Shown here: piece by piece, positions 43,869-55,276 of the stretch
Position numbering within the stretch: the first letter of the stretch is position 1
How the letters are laid out: every line of letters starts with the position of its first letter
Origin: Halosimplex halophilum
Lineage (GTDB): Archaea; Halobacteriota; Halobacteria; Halobacteriales; Haloarculaceae
Direction of reading: 5' to 3'
DNA length: 64,000 bases
Assembly: GCF_004698125.1 (NCBI RefSeq)
Contig: NZ_ML214298.1
Span: 62,001-126,000 of the forward strand
The notes under the pieces: model-generated
What the model was told of the DNA's origin: nothing
What the model saw: the letters and a program-made list of their open reading frames with translations, nothing else
The model's database searches: none
Program-made: the position numbers and the translations under genes

Positions 43869-43997
43869 TACCCCCGATATCGAGGGGGTCCACTGACGGT
43901 GCGACCCGCCCAAGGTTCGAGTGGCCGAGGGGCACTCGGCCACGGGGCGGACAGCGAGGGCGACCGTACCCCTGATATCTCCCTCTCTTCGGGGTCC
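43869..43997. repeat. Repeated hairpin motif with intervening hairpin
   Basis: Two related blocks, 43869-43891 and 43967-43997, each read TACCCC-N-GATATC, a spacer, then GGGGTCC, so both can fold (CCCC with GGGG). Between them GTGGCCGAG (43921-43929) pairs perfectly with CTCGGCCAC (43935-43943). The blocks lie in the 286-bp gap between the zinc-finger gene and the V4R-like gene. They could be regulatory RNA structure or protein sites; no gene is seen. Confidence 0.4.
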
Positions 43998-44064
43998 GCA
44001 GTCGGTCCGGGCTCCTAACTGGTTTGGCCGTGTGCATTTTAACCGCGAGGGAGTCCGTAGTGGT

Positions 44065-44610
44065 ATGAACTCCGCACGCGGCGACCGGCCGGTCACCGGA
44101 ATGGAGGTGGCCGGGGAGTGGGTCCGGGCGGTCGCCGCCGGCGTCGAGCAGTTCTCGACCGACGCGCGGGAGTCGGCGCTGGTCGTGCTCGAAGACGCGG
44201 GACTCGCCGCGGCCGACCCCGGGGAGTGGTACCCGCTCGCGGGCTACGTCGACGCCGTGGGGGCGATCCACGACAGCGTCGGCGACCAGGCGGTCCACGC
44301 GCTCGGCCAGCGCATCGCCCGGGCGGTCTCGTTCCCCGACGACGCCGAGGGCGTGCCGGCCGCGCTCGCCGCCCTCGACGGAGTGTGCCGGGCCGGCCAC
44401 CGCGGCGGTGACCCGGGCGGGTACGCCTTCCGGCAGATCGGCGCCGCCGACGGCCGCGTCGAGTGTCGGACGCCCTACCCCTGCGCGTTCGACCGGGGCG
44501 TCGTCGAGGGCGCCGCCGTCGCTCACGCCGACGGGTTCGTGTGCGTCTGCGAGGTCGGCGCCTGCCGGAGCGAGGGCGCCGACCGCTGTACCTACGACGT
44601 GAGCTGGTGA
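44065..44610 (+). CDS. Haloarchaeal V4R/HNOB-like sensor-domain protein (uncertain)
   Basis: This 181-residue protein has a helical N-terminal part (VEQFSTDARESALVVLEDAGL, AIHDSVGDQAVHALGQRIARAV). A C-terminal alpha/beta part ends YPCAFDRGVVEGAAVAHADGFVCVCEVGACRSEGADRCTYDVSW. That ending, with Cys and the SCTYxVSW-like finish, resembles V4R/haem-NO-binding-like small-ligand sensor domains. No output domain is attached. The start ATG lies behind GAGGGAG-like purines (44047-44053). The function is a guess from the C-terminal pattern. Confidence 0.5.
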   Translation: MNSARGDRPVTGMEVAGEWVRAVAAGVEQFSTDARESALVVLEDAGLAAADPGEWYPLAGYVDAVGAIHDSVGDQAVHALGQRIARAVSFPDDAEGVPAALAALDGVCRAGHRGGDPGGYAFRQIGAADGRVECRTPYPCAFDRGVVEGAAVAHADGFVCVCEVGACRSEGADRCTYDVSW

Positions 44611-44721
44611 CCGCCGGACGGGCCGCCGGGCGGTCCCGCCGCGGTTCGCCGCCCGCGGCGTTCACTTCCGCCCCGGTTTGCGAACCTTCTTACCCGAGGG
44701 AGGGCTAACCTGGCCCAGTCA

Positions 44722-47337
44722 ATGGCGCGCGCCGAGAACACCGAGCTGATAGACTCCTTCGAGGAGCTCTATCGGGACTACTACCGCAACGAGATCGGCG
44801 AGCTCGCCCAGAAGTACCCGACCGAGCAGAAGTCGCTGTATCTCGACTGGAAGGACATCCACCGGTTCGACCCGGACCTGGCCGACGACGTGCGCTCCCA
44901 CCCGGAGGAACTCCGGGAGTACGCCGAGGAGGCCCTGCGGCTGTACGACCTGCCGGTCGACGTGAAGCTCGGGCAGGCCCACGTCCGCGTCCACAACCTC
45001 CCCGACACCACCGACATCCGCGAGATCCGCGCCGACCACCGCGGCCAGCTCATCTCCGTCCGCGGCATCGTCCGCAAGGCCACCGACGTCAAGCCCAAGA
45101 TCACCCAGGCCGCCTTCGAGTGCCAGCGCTGCGGGACGCTGACGCGCATCCCCCAGGAGTCCGGCGACTTCCAGGAGCCCCACGAGTGCCAGGGCTGCGA
45201 GCGGCAGGGCCCGTTCCGCATCAACTTCGACCAGTCGGAGTTCATCGACGCCCAGAAAATTCGGGTACAGGAGTCCCCCGAGGGGCTGCGCGGCGGCGAG
45301 ACGCCCCAGAGCATCGACGTGAACATCGAGGACGACATCACCGGCGAGGTGACCGCCGGCGACCACGTCCGCGTCTCCGGCGTCCTCAAGCTCGACCAGC
45401 AGGGCAGCGAGCAGGACCAGTCGCCCATGTTCGACGTGTACATGGACGGCTTCGCCGTCGAGATCGAGGACGAGCAGTTCGAGGACATGGACATCACCGA
45501 GGAGGACAAACAGGAGATCATCGAGCTCTCCGGCCGCGAGAACATCTACGACGAGATGGTCGGCGCCATCGCCCCCTCCATCTACGGCTACGAGCGCGAG
45601 AAGCTCTCGATGATCCTCCAGCTGTTCTCGGGCGTGACCAAGCACCTCCCCGACGAGTCCCGGATCCGTGGCGACCTCCATATGCTCCTGATCGGTGACC
45701 CGGGTACGGGGAAGTGCGTCGCAGGCGATACCCGCGTGACGCTCGCCGACGGGTCGGAGATGCCCATACGAGAACTCGTCGAAGAGAACCTCGACGATCC
45801 GAAACTCGTCGACGACGGCGTCTGGGACACCGTCGACTTCGAAGTCCCATCACTGCAGGACGATGGGAATCTCGCCCCACAGCGGGCGACCAAGGTCTGG
45901 AAACGCGAGGCGCCGGAGCGGATGTATCGCGTCCGCACGTCGACCGGCCGCGAACTCGATGTGACGCCGTCGCACCCGCTGTTCGTTCAGTCCGGCGGTC
46001 GGTTCGAAGCGGTGAGAGCCGAGAATCTCGAAGCCGGCCAGCAGGTCGCCGTTCGTCCATCAGTTCAGCCCGAAACTGCTGATTCCCCAGCAGCGGCAGA
46101 CGGTGGCCATACGGTCGCAGTACCCGACCGTGTCGAGTCGCTCGAACCAGTCGAACCGGACGACGAGTGGGTCTACGACCTCGAAATCGAGGGGACACAC
46201 AACTACGTATCGAACGGCGTCCTCTCGCACAATTCCCAGATGCTATCATACATCAAAAACATCGCGCCGCGTTCGGTCTACACCTCGGGGAAGGGCAGCA
46301 GTTCGGCCGGTTTGACCGCTGCAGCTGTTCGCGACGACTTCGGAGACGGCCAGCAGTGGACGCTGGAGGCGGGCGCGCTGGTCCTCGCGGACCAGGGTAT
46401 CGCTGCGGTCGACGAGCTGGACAAGATGGCCGCGGACGACCGCTCGGCGATGCACCAGGCGCTCGAACAGCAGGAGATCAGCGTCTCGAAGGCGGGCATC
46501 AACGCGACGCTCAAGTCCCGCTGTTCGCTGCTCGGTGCGGCCAACCCCAAGTACGGCCGCTTCGACCAGTACGAGCCGATCAGCGAGCAGATCGACCTGG
46601 AGCCGGCGCTGATCTCGCGGTTCGACCTGATCTTCACGGTCACCGACCAGCCCAACGAGGAGAAAGACCGGAACCTGGCGGACCACATCCTGCGGACGAA
46701 CTTCGCGGGGGAGCTGCACACCCACCGCGTGGAGTCGAACTCGTCGAACTTCAGCGACGAGGAGGTCGAGTCGGTCACCGACGAGGTGGCGCCGACGATC
46801 GAGCCCGAGCTCCTGCGCAAGTACATCGCCTACGCGAAGCGCAACTGCTACCCGACGATGACCGAGGAAGCCCGCGAGGAGATCGAGGACTTCTACGTCG
46901 ACCTGCGGACCCAGGGAACCGACGAGGACGCGGCGGTCCCCGTGACGGCGCGGAAACTGGAGGCGACGGTGCGGCTGGCCGAGGCGTCCGCGCGGGTCCG
47001 GCTGTCGGACAAGGTCACCCAGGACGACGCCGCGCGGGTCATCGACATCGTTCGCTCGTGCATGGAGGACGTGGGCGTCGACCCCGAGACGGGCGAACTC
47101 GACGCCGACATGATCGAGGCGGGCACGTCCAAGAGCCAGCGCGACCGCATCAAGAACATCAAGGGGCTCATCGAGGACCTGGAGGACGAGTACGACGAGG
47201 GCGCGCCGGTCGACGTGGTCGTCGACCGCGCCGAGGAGGTGGGGATGGACCAGTCGAAGGCCGAACACGAGATCGAACAGCTCAAACAGAAGGGCGAGGT
47301 CTACGAGCCGCGCACCGACTACCTCCGCACCACGTGA
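44722..47337 (+). CDS. mcm: MCM replicative DNA helicase, intein-containing
   Basis: This 871-residue precursor yields a mature MCM of about 698 residues after splicing out residues 332-504. The N-terminal domain contains a C4 zinc finger (CQRC...CQGC, about 134-158). The AAA+ core has Walker A GDPGTGK interrupted by the intein, Walker B LADQGIAAVDELDKM, sensor/arginine-finger region LISRFDLIFTV, and a C-terminal winged helix. MCM hexamers unwind DNA at replication forks. The intein lies exactly between GK and S of the P-loop, so activity requires splicing. Codon use downstream of the insertion (46234-46330) is less GC-rich. Confidence 0.95.
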   Translation: MARAENTELIDSFEELYRDYYRNEIGELAQKYPTEQKSLYLDWKDIHRFDPDLADDVRSHPEELREYAEEALRLYDLPVDVKLGQAHVRVHNLPDTTDIREIRADHRGQLISVRGIVRKATDVKPKITQAAFECQRCGTLTRIPQESGDFQEPHECQGCERQGPFRINFDQSEFIDAQKIRVQESPEGLRGGETPQSIDVNIEDDITGEVTAGDHVRVSGVLKLDQQGSEQDQSPMFDVYMDGFAVEIEDEQFEDMDITEEDKQEIIELSGRENIYDEMVGAIAPSIYGYEREKLSMILQLFSGVTKHLPDESRIRGDLHMLLIGDPGTGKCVAGDTRVTLADGSEMPIRELVEENLDDPKLVDDGVWDTVDFEVPSLQDDGNLAPQRATKVWKREAPERMYRVRTSTGRELDVTPSHPLFVQSGGRFEAVRAENLEAGQQVAVRPSVQPETADSPAAADGGHTVAVPDRVESLEPVEPDDEWVYDLEIEGTHNYVSNGVLSHNSQMLSYIKNIAPRSVYTSGKGSSSAGLTAAAVRDDFGDGQQWTLEAGALVLADQGIAAVDELDKMAADDRSAMHQALEQQEISVSKAGINATLKSRCSLLGAANPKYGRFDQYEPISEQIDLEPALISRFDLIFTVTDQPNEEKDRNLADHILRTNFAGELHTHRVESNSSNFSDEEVESVTDEVAPTIEPELLRKYIAYAKRNCYPTMTEEAREEIEDFYVDLRTQGTDEDAAVPVTARKLEATVRLAEASARVRLSDKVTQDDAARVIDIVRSCMEDVGVDPETGELDADMIEAGTSKSQRDRIKNIKGLIEDLEDEYDEGAPVDVVVDRAEEVGMDQSKAEHEIEQLKQKGEVYEPRTDYLRTT
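45715..46233 (+). mobile_element. Mini-intein in MCM Walker A motif
   Basis: This is a 173-residue intein. It begins with Cys (CVAGDTRVTLADGSEMPIREL, block A) and contains block B DVTPSHPLFV with the TxxH-type histidine. Blocks F/G end in YDLEIEGTHNYVSNGVLSHN; the +1 extein residue is Ser. No LAGLIDADG endonuclease is present, so it is a splicing-only mini-intein that cannot home by itself. Its third-position GC is lower than the surrounding mcm, consistent with horizontal origin. Confidence 0.93.
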
Positions 47338-47343
47338 CCGGTC

Positions 47344-47628
47344 ATGGACCGCATCTCAGCGCTGCGCAACGTCGAGGACGCGCTGGCAGCCTTCGAGGAC
47401 GGCGAGGTGGACCTGGCGGGGCTGGAGCGGGAGGTCCGCGGGACGCTGCGGACGTACGCGACGGAGTTCGAGGGGGAGCTGTCGGCCTACCGGGCGGTCA
47501 GCGAGGCGGACGCGAGCGTCGACGGGACGGTCGTGCTGGCGGGGTCGAGACAGGGGGCCCGCGAGCGGGTGCGCGAGCTCGTCGACGGGCCCGGTTCGTT
47601 CGCCGTCGAGCGATTCGACGGGGAGTGA
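47344..47628 (+). CDS. Small acidic protein after mcm
   Basis: This 94-residue soluble protein begins seven bases after mcm, so it is probably co-transcribed. The first half is helical (ISALRNVEDALAAFEDGEVDLAGLEREV). The second half has the beta-prone DGTVVLAGSRQGARERVREL. It looks like a conserved haloarchaeal family of unknown function, linked to mcm. No catalytic motif is seen. Confidence 0.65.
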   Translation: MDRISALRNVEDALAAFEDGEVDLAGLEREVRGTLRTYATEFEGELSAYRAVSEADASVDGTVVLAGSRQGARERVRELVDGPGSFAVERFDGE

Positions 47629-47717
47629 CGGCCGGGGATCGGCGGGAGCGCCCCGCAGGTGCCGGAACGGAAGGACTTTGGGCGGGCCGCGGTTACGTCG
47701 GGTAGACCGACACTGGG

Positions 47718-48299
47718 ATGACCGACCTGCACTCAGAACTGGCCGACGCCAGGACCGTGCTGCTGTCCGCGCCGTCGATGACCGGCGGCGAGGCCGAGGC
47801 CTGTACCGACCTGCTGATCCCGTCGAACCCGGCGGACGCGACCGCGCTGTGGGTGACCTTCCGCGGGGACGCGACCGACTGCGTCGACCAGTGGGTCGGC
47901 GAGACGGGGGAGCGACCCGCCGACGCGACGGTCGTCGTCGTGGGCGAGTCGCCCGGGAGCCGGCCCGACGGGGTCGCCGTCGAGCACGTCTCCTCGCCGA
48001 GCGACCTGACCGGGCTGGGGATCACCATCGGCGAACTGCTCTCGGAGTGGGAGACGCCGCCGGCCGTCTGCTTCGACTCGCTGACGGCGATGCTCCAGTA
48101 CGTCGACGTGGAGACGGCCTACGAGTTCCTCCACGCCATCACCGGCCAGCTGTACGCCGCCGACGCGCGGGCGCACTTCCACATCGACCCGACCGCACAC
48201 GACCGCACGACCGTCGACAGCATCGCATCCCTGTTCGACGCCGTCGTCGAGTTCGGCGCCGACGGCCCCGAGATCCGCAAGCGACACCTCCTCCAGTAG
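47718..48299 (+). CDS. RecA/KaiC-superfamily-like haloarchaeal protein
   Basis: This 193-residue protein resembles haloarchaeal KaiC/RecA-like proteins (DUF7504 type). It has strands such as TVLLSAPSMTGGEAEAC (a degenerate P-loop position), ALWVTFRG, TVVVVGESPG, and AVCFDSLTAMLQYVDVETAYEFLHAI (Walker-B-like with a following helix). The canonical GKT is absent, so ATP binding is doubtful. Such proteins often sit beside signalling or chromatin genes in haloarchaea. Function unknown. Confidence 0.6.
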   Translation: MTDLHSELADARTVLLSAPSMTGGEAEACTDLLIPSNPADATALWVTFRGDATDCVDQWVGETGERPADATVVVVGESPGSRPDGVAVEHVSSPSDLTGLGITIGELLSEWETPPAVCFDSLTAMLQYVDVETAYEFLHAITGQLYAADARAHFHIDPTAHDRTTVDSIASLFDAVVEFGADGPEIRKRHLLQ

Positions 48300-48369
48300 C
48301 GCGCTCCTGACACGCGTTCGTTCTGTCTGTCCGATAACTTTATGTCGGGAGGCGGTACGATCGACGCTC

Positions 48370-48708
48370 GTGTTGCTGGTGGTGACCTACTCGCGGGCGG
48401 CGCGGCGGACGCTCCGGAACATCTGCCGGACCCACGAGGGGGCCGTCGTCCGGCGGTTCGGCCGGGTTGCACTGCTGGCGGAGACGGAGTTCGCGGCGTT
48501 CCAGGCGCTGCGGCTCCGGGAGAAACACGGGGGCGACGTGCAGATCGAGCGGACGCGACCGTTCAACGAGTACGAGGCCGTCGACGAGTCGGTGCGGGCA
48601 GCCGCCGCGGCCTACGAGGACCGCGACCGGCCGGCGCTGCCCTACGCGACGTTCGCCGAGGGGAGCGACTACCCCGACCCCGAGCGGATGCGCGACGCCG
48701 AGCTATGA
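48370..48708 (+). CDS. Haloarchaeal protein, 112 aa
   Basis: This 112-residue basic-then-acidic protein starts at GTG. The opening VLLVVTYSRAARRTLRNICRTHEGAVVRRFGRVALLAETEFAAF suggests a small alpha/beta domain. It ends FAEGSDYPDPERMRDAEL. Its stop codon overlaps the next start (ATGA), forming a chain with the following gene. No motif identifies its function. Confidence 0.6.
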   Translation: MLLVVTYSRAARRTLRNICRTHEGAVVRRFGRVALLAETEFAAFQALRLREKHGGDVQIERTRPFNEYEAVDESVRAAAAAYEDRDRPALPYATFAEGSDYPDPERMRDAEL

Positions 48709-49601
48709 GCGAGTACGGGGGGATCACGGTGCGGCCGGACGGCGACCCCGCGAGCGGCCGGGCCGTCGACCTGCGCGACCGGGGACTCGATCCGGACCGT
48801 GTCGCCGCCGCGGTCCGCGAGGGGTCTCAGTCGCGGGACGAGCGGAGCGGGGACAGCGGCGACGCGGGGAGCGATACGGACTGCGGGGTGACCGTCGACT
48901 GCCCGCGGCCGCGGGCGGTCCACGAGCACGTGGGCTGCGTGCGGCCGTCGGTGTGCGTTCGGGTCCGGACCGCGCTGGCCGCCGCGGCGCGCTCGCGGGG
49001 CGGGGAGGCGCCACAGGACGCGGAACTGGCCGAGGTGCGCGCGGAACTGGCCGAGTTGACCGTGCCGGAGCCGCCGGATCTGGACGGGCCGCGGGAACGA
49101 CTGGCGGGCACGGACGACGCGGTCGACCGGATCCGCGAGCGAGTGGCGGCGCTGCGCGGCCGCGTCCAGGCCGGCCGCGAGGCGGGCCGGGACGTGAGCG
49201 ACCTGGAGGCCGAACTCGCCGAGGCGACTCGCGAACTCAGCGAGCGGGAGACCGAGCGGGCCGCCGCGCGGGAGGCCGTCGAGCGGGCCGAGCGACTCGC
49301 CCGGGAGAGCCGCGACGCCCGCGAGCGACGGCGGCGGCTCGAAGACCGGCGGGCCAACCTCCGGCGGCGCGCCCGCGCGCACCTGGTCGAGCGGATCCGC
49401 GACGAGTACGAAGCGGCCCTCGCGACCGTCCCGGGCGGCCCCGGGGCGGTCGACGACCCGTTCGCGGTCGATGGGGTCACCGCGGCGCTGGCGGTGGGGC
49501 GGGTCGCCGACTTCCGCGCGCCGGTGGTCGTGGCCTGCGACCGGTTCGAACGCCCCGACGCGGCCGCCGAGTGGCTCGACGCGCCCGTGATCCGGGTCTG
49601 A
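48705..49601 (+). CDS. Coiled-coil protein of the mcm-minD cluster
   Basis: This 298-residue protein has an N-terminal acidic region (MSEYGGITVRPDGDPASGR) and a Cys-containing segment (VDCPRPRAVHEHVGCVRPSVCV). A long coiled coil covers about residues 100-240, rich in Glu, Arg and Ala (RELSERETERAAAREAVERAERLA). A short globular end closes it (LAVGRVADFRAPVVVACDRFERPD). ATGA overlap couples it to the gene before. The coiled coil suggests an architectural or partner-binding role. Not recognised. Confidence 0.6.
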   Translation: MSEYGGITVRPDGDPASGRAVDLRDRGLDPDRVAAAVREGSQSRDERSGDSGDAGSDTDCGVTVDCPRPRAVHEHVGCVRPSVCVRVRTALAAAARSRGGEAPQDAELAEVRAELAELTVPEPPDLDGPRERLAGTDDAVDRIRERVAALRGRVQAGREAGRDVSDLEAELAEATRELSERETERAAAREAVERAERLARESRDARERRRRLEDRRANLRRRARAHLVERIRDEYEAALATVPGGPGAVDDPFAVDGVTAALAVGRVADFRAPVVVACDRFERPDAAAEWLDAPVIRV

Positions 49602-49695
49602 GCGGCGACGGCAGCGACGGTCGGGGCGTGCCGGCGGTCCCGCCGGTCGGGCGGGCGTCCGTGAGTTTATACCGGAACGGGCGACCAGCGCCGCC

Positions 49696-50547
49696 ATGGT
49701 CACGCTCGAGTGGAGTTGCGAACGGAGCGACGGGGTGACGCTCGTCTCGCTCGTCGTCGCGGCCGACCGCCCGTGTCGGGTGCGCGTCGAGAACCGCCTC
49801 GACGGCCCGGTGTGGCCGCCGCGGCGGCGGGGACAGCCGGCGACCGGCTGGGACGGCGACGCCTTCACCGGGACGGTCCCGGAGACGGGCCGGCTGACCG
49901 CCGGCTACGCGACGCCCGCCCGGCCCGCCGATCCGCCCGCCGAGGTCGTCTCGACGGAACCGGCGGAACCGGACGAAGGGGACGGCGACGGGGAGCCGGC
50001 GGGCCCGGCGCCCGCGGTCGAGTCGACCCCCGCGGGCGTCGTCCGCGACCTGGGCGACCCCGTCGTCCCACGGGACAGCGTCCCGCTCCCCGGACGGGAC
50101 GCCGAACCGTCGCCGGAGGCGGACGACGACACGGGAACCGACCGGGAGCGGCGGGCGGACACCGGTGAGGGCCGGGCGGTGAACGAGGGCGCCGACGCCG
50201 AGCGGCTGGTCGTCCCCGGCGCCGTCCGGGCGTGGCTCCGGGACGTCGACGAACGGCTCGACGCCGAGCCGGGGGAGTCGAGGAGCCGGCCCGGCGAGGC
50301 GGGGAGACGGCGGGACGGACCCGGGAGTCGAGTTGAAGGGCGGGGGTCCGACGCGGCGCTCGGGGCGGCCGTCGCCGCCGACCGGCGGGCGCTCCGGCGG
50401 GTCCGCGGGCGGATCGACGAACTGCTCGCGCGGACGGGCGGGGCCGACCGTACCCCGGAGCACCGTCGAGCGGGCGAATCGGTCGGCGGACGCGAGCCTG
50501 CAGACCGCGAGGTGCGGCCCGGCGGAACCGGCGGCGGGGGGCGATGA
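49696..50547 (+). CDS. Haloarchaeal protein coupled to MinD-like ATPase
   Basis: This 283-residue protein has an N-terminal beta-domain (VTLEWSCERSDGVTLVSLVVAADRPCRVRVENRLDGPVWPP, about 1-75). A long, low-complexity, acidic Pro/Gly/Asp linker follows, then a helical C-terminal part (AVRAWLRDVDERLDAEP; AADRRALRRVRGRIDELLA). The stop overlaps the start of the MinD-like gene (ATGA). It could be a cargo or adaptor of that ATPase. Not recognised. Confidence 0.6.
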   Translation: MVTLEWSCERSDGVTLVSLVVAADRPCRVRVENRLDGPVWPPRRRGQPATGWDGDAFTGTVPETGRLTAGYATPARPADPPAEVVSTEPAEPDEGDGDGEPAGPAPAVESTPAGVVRDLGDPVVPRDSVPLPGRDAEPSPEADDDTGTDRERRADTGEGRAVNEGADAERLVVPGAVRAWLRDVDERLDAEPGESRSRPGEAGRRRDGPGSRVEGRGSDAALGAAVAADRRALRRVRGRIDELLARTGGADRTPEHRRAGESVGGREPADREVRPGGTGGGGR

Positions 50548-51224
50548 TCCTGGCGGTCGTCGGCGGCAAGGGCGGCGTGGGCAAGTCGACGGTGGCGTAC
50601 AACCTCGGGGCGGAGCTGGGGGCGGTCGTCGTCGACGCGGACCTGGCGATGGCGGACCTGCCGGCCGACCGGGGGCCGGACCTGCACGACGTGCTCGCCG
50701 GCCGCGCGGACCCGGTCGAGGCCGTCAGCGAGGGCGGGCCCGTCGACCTGCTCCCCTGCGGGCGCTCGCTGGCCGGCGCGCGGGCCTGCGACCCGACGGA
50801 ACTGGTGGCTGCGGTCGAGGCGGTCCGGGACGCGTACGGCCGCGTCGTCGTCGACTGCCCGGCGGGGATGTGCGGCGACGTGGGCCTGGGCCTGCTCGTC
50901 GCCGACGCCTGCGTCCTCGTGACCGAGCCCGCGCCGGCGGCGCTCGGTGACGCGCTCCGCGCCCGTGCCCTCGCCCGCGAACTCGACGCCGGACTGGCCG
51001 CCATCGTCCTCAACCGCGCGAGCGAGGCGTCGCCGACGGACCTGGTCGCGCGGGAACTCGGCGGCCCCGTCACGACGGTCCCCGAGTCGGCCGCGGTCGC
51101 CGACGCGCAGGCCGCCGGCGTCCCCGTCGCGGCCCACCGCCCGGACGCGCCGGCGGCCGCGGCGCTGGCCGACCTCGCCGGGACCGTCGAGCGGGCCTGC
51201 GGCGCCCGGAGTCCCGTCTCCTGA
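50544..51224 (+). CDS. MinD/ParA-family ATPase
   Basis: This 226-residue deviant Walker A ATPase has VVGGKGGVGKSTVAYNL (K-G-G-V-G-K-S-T) at residues 5-21, VVDADLAMADLP (switch I region), and VVVDCPAGM (Walker B). The length is short for MinD. A clear C-terminal amphipathic membrane-targeting helix is not obvious. ParA/MinD proteins position proteins, DNA or cell-division machinery. ATGA overlap with the upstream gene ties it to the small-gene cluster after mcm. Confidence 0.85.
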   Translation: MILAVVGGKGGVGKSTVAYNLGAELGAVVVDADLAMADLPADRGPDLHDVLAGRADPVEAVSEGGPVDLLPCGRSLAGARACDPTELVAAVEAVRDAYGRVVVDCPAGMCGDVGLGLLVADACVLVTEPAPAALGDALRARALARELDAGLAAIVLNRASEASPTDLVARELGGPVTTVPESAAVADAQAAGVPVAAHRPDAPAAAALADLAGTVERACGARSPVS

Positions 51225-51241
51225 GAGGCGTCCCCACCGGT

Positions 51242-53184
<1,943 letters not shown>

Positions 53185-53188
<4 letters not shown>

Positions 53189-55092
53189 GCCGACTCCTCC
53201 CGCCGGACGCGCTCCAGGAACGCGTCCGGCAGCGCGGTCACGTCGCCGACCTGCACGTGCCAGAGGTTGGCGTAGAGGCCGTCCGCCGCCAGCAACTGCT
53301 GGTGGGTGCCCCGCTCGACGATCTCGCCGCCGTCGACGACGAGGATGCGGTCGGCGTCTTTCACCGTCGACAGCCGGTGGGCGACGACGAAGGTGGTGCG
53401 GTCGGCCGCGAGGTCAGCCAGCGTCCGCTGGATCAGGACCTCCGTCTCGTTGTCGACGTGGCTGGTCGCCTCGTCGAAGACGAGGATCGCCGGGTCGCGC
53501 AGGATGGCCCGCGCGATGGCGATCCGCTGGCGCTGGCCGCCCGAGAGTTTCACCCCGCGCTCGCCGACCATCGTGTCGTAGCCGTCGGGGAGGTCGGCGA
53601 CGAACTCGTGGGCGCCCGCCAGCTTCGCCGCCTCGACGACCGCCTCGTCGTCCGTCTCCGGCCGGGCGTAGGCGACGTTCTCCCGCACCGTGCCGTAGAA
53701 CAGGAACGGGTCCTGGGAGACGTAGCCGACCGACCCCCGGAGGCTCTCGACGGTCACGTCGCGCACGTCCCGCCCGTCGACGCTGATCCGTCCGCTGTCG
53801 GGCTCGTAGTACCGGAGCAGGAGCTTGAGCACCGTGGACTTGCCCGCGCCCGTGGGGCCGACGATACCGACGGTCTCGCCGGGCTCGGCGTCGAACGAGA
53901 CGTTCGACAGCGTCGGCTCGTCGCGGCTGGGGTAGGTGAACGTCACGCCGTCGTAGCTGACGGCGCCGTCGGGGTCGGAGAGCTCCTCCGGGTCGGGTCT
54001 GTCGACGACGTTGTCGTGCTCGACGACGCCCTGCAGGCGGGTCGCGGCGGCCTTGCCCGTCTGGTAGGCCTCGACCACCTCGGCGACGCCCTGCATCGCC
54101 ACCATCAGCGAGCCGACGTAGCGGTAGAAGACGTACAGCGCGCCGGCGGTGAGCGTCCCGGTGAAGAAGAGCGGCGGGCCCGAGAGCACCCAGACGCCGC
54201 CGAGGACCAGCGTGACGACGCGGGCCAGCTGTGAGACCGTCCGGGTGACGGGGTCCATCGTCGCCGACGCCCAGTGGGCGTCCCACTGAGCCGCGCGGTG
54301 GTCCCGGGAGGCCTCGCGGACCCGCTCGCGCTCGGTCGCCTCGGTGCCGAACGCCTTGATGACCGAGACGCCGTCGATGTTGTTGTTCAGCCGGCTGTTG
54401 AGGTCGCCGACGCGCTCGCGGACGGCCAGCTGTTTCGGCTCGATCCACTGCGAGAACCCGTAGCTCATGCCGAACAGGACGACCGGGACGACGGCGAGGA
54501 CGACGGCGAGCTGCCAGTTGAGCCACAGCAGGTACGCGTAGGAGGCGACAGCGACGGTCACCAGCGACAGCCCCCGGGCCATGACGCCCCCGACGATCGA
54601 CTGGAGTTCCTGCACGTCGTCGTTGAGGACGCTCATCACCTCGCCGGTGTCGTGCCGGTCGAAGTAGTCCATCTCCAGTCGCTGGACGGTGTCGAACACC
54701 TCCGTCCGGACCTCGTGCTGGAACGCCTGGCCGAACCGGCCCAGGACCCGCCGGCCCGCGAAGTTCAGGACCGCGACGGCCACGAAACACCCGAACAGCA
54801 GGGCCAGCGACAGCCGCAACTGCGCGCTCTGTTCCGTCGGCAGCCACGGATCCGGAACCAGCGGCAGCCGGAACGGCCCCGTCCCGAGCAACACGGCGTC
54901 GATGGCGACGCCGATGATCACCGTCTGGAGCCGCGACGGGAACTGCTCGGCCGTCGACAGCGTCAGTCCGCCGACCAGCGACGTCCAGTAGGGCCGCGCG
55001 TACTCGTCGAACAGCCAGGCCACCGGGTGGCGGTCGCCGTCCGCGCCGTCGCCCGGCACCGGTTCGCCCGACCCCTCCGCGTTCACACCCAT
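53185..55092 (-). CDS. ABC exporter subunit A (TM-NBD half transporter)
   Basis: This 635-residue fused half transporter has ABC-membrane helices (about 25-345) and an ATPase domain (about 385-620) with GPTGAGKSTVLKL, LSGGQRQRIAIARAI and ILVFDEATSHVD. Both nucleotide sites look complete in this pair, with the catalytic Glu after Walker B in each. The start MGVNAEGSGEPV was chosen over a longer basic extension. Upstream sequence near 55225-55260 is AT-richer and may hold the promoter. Confidence 0.9.
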
Positions 55093-55276
55093 ATGGTCAC
55101 TCCGTTGATAGCCGTCTGGTTTAACAGGTTCGGCCGTGTGGGACACCCTCGCAAGCTGACGGGGCGGCCGCGCCCCGCGGAAGCTGACAGCCCGAGCACG
55201 CCTCCAGCGTCTCACCCCCGGCCGATAACTATTTCCGGAACGACACTTTAGAAACTGATCTGACAGGTCCGGCGGC

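Noticed and set aside
42727-44064. Integrated element bounded by a tRNA-Pro repeat
   Set aside because: I looked for a second copy of the tRNA 3' end (TTCAAATCTGGGCGATCCCA) downstream and did not see one, and no integrase is present.
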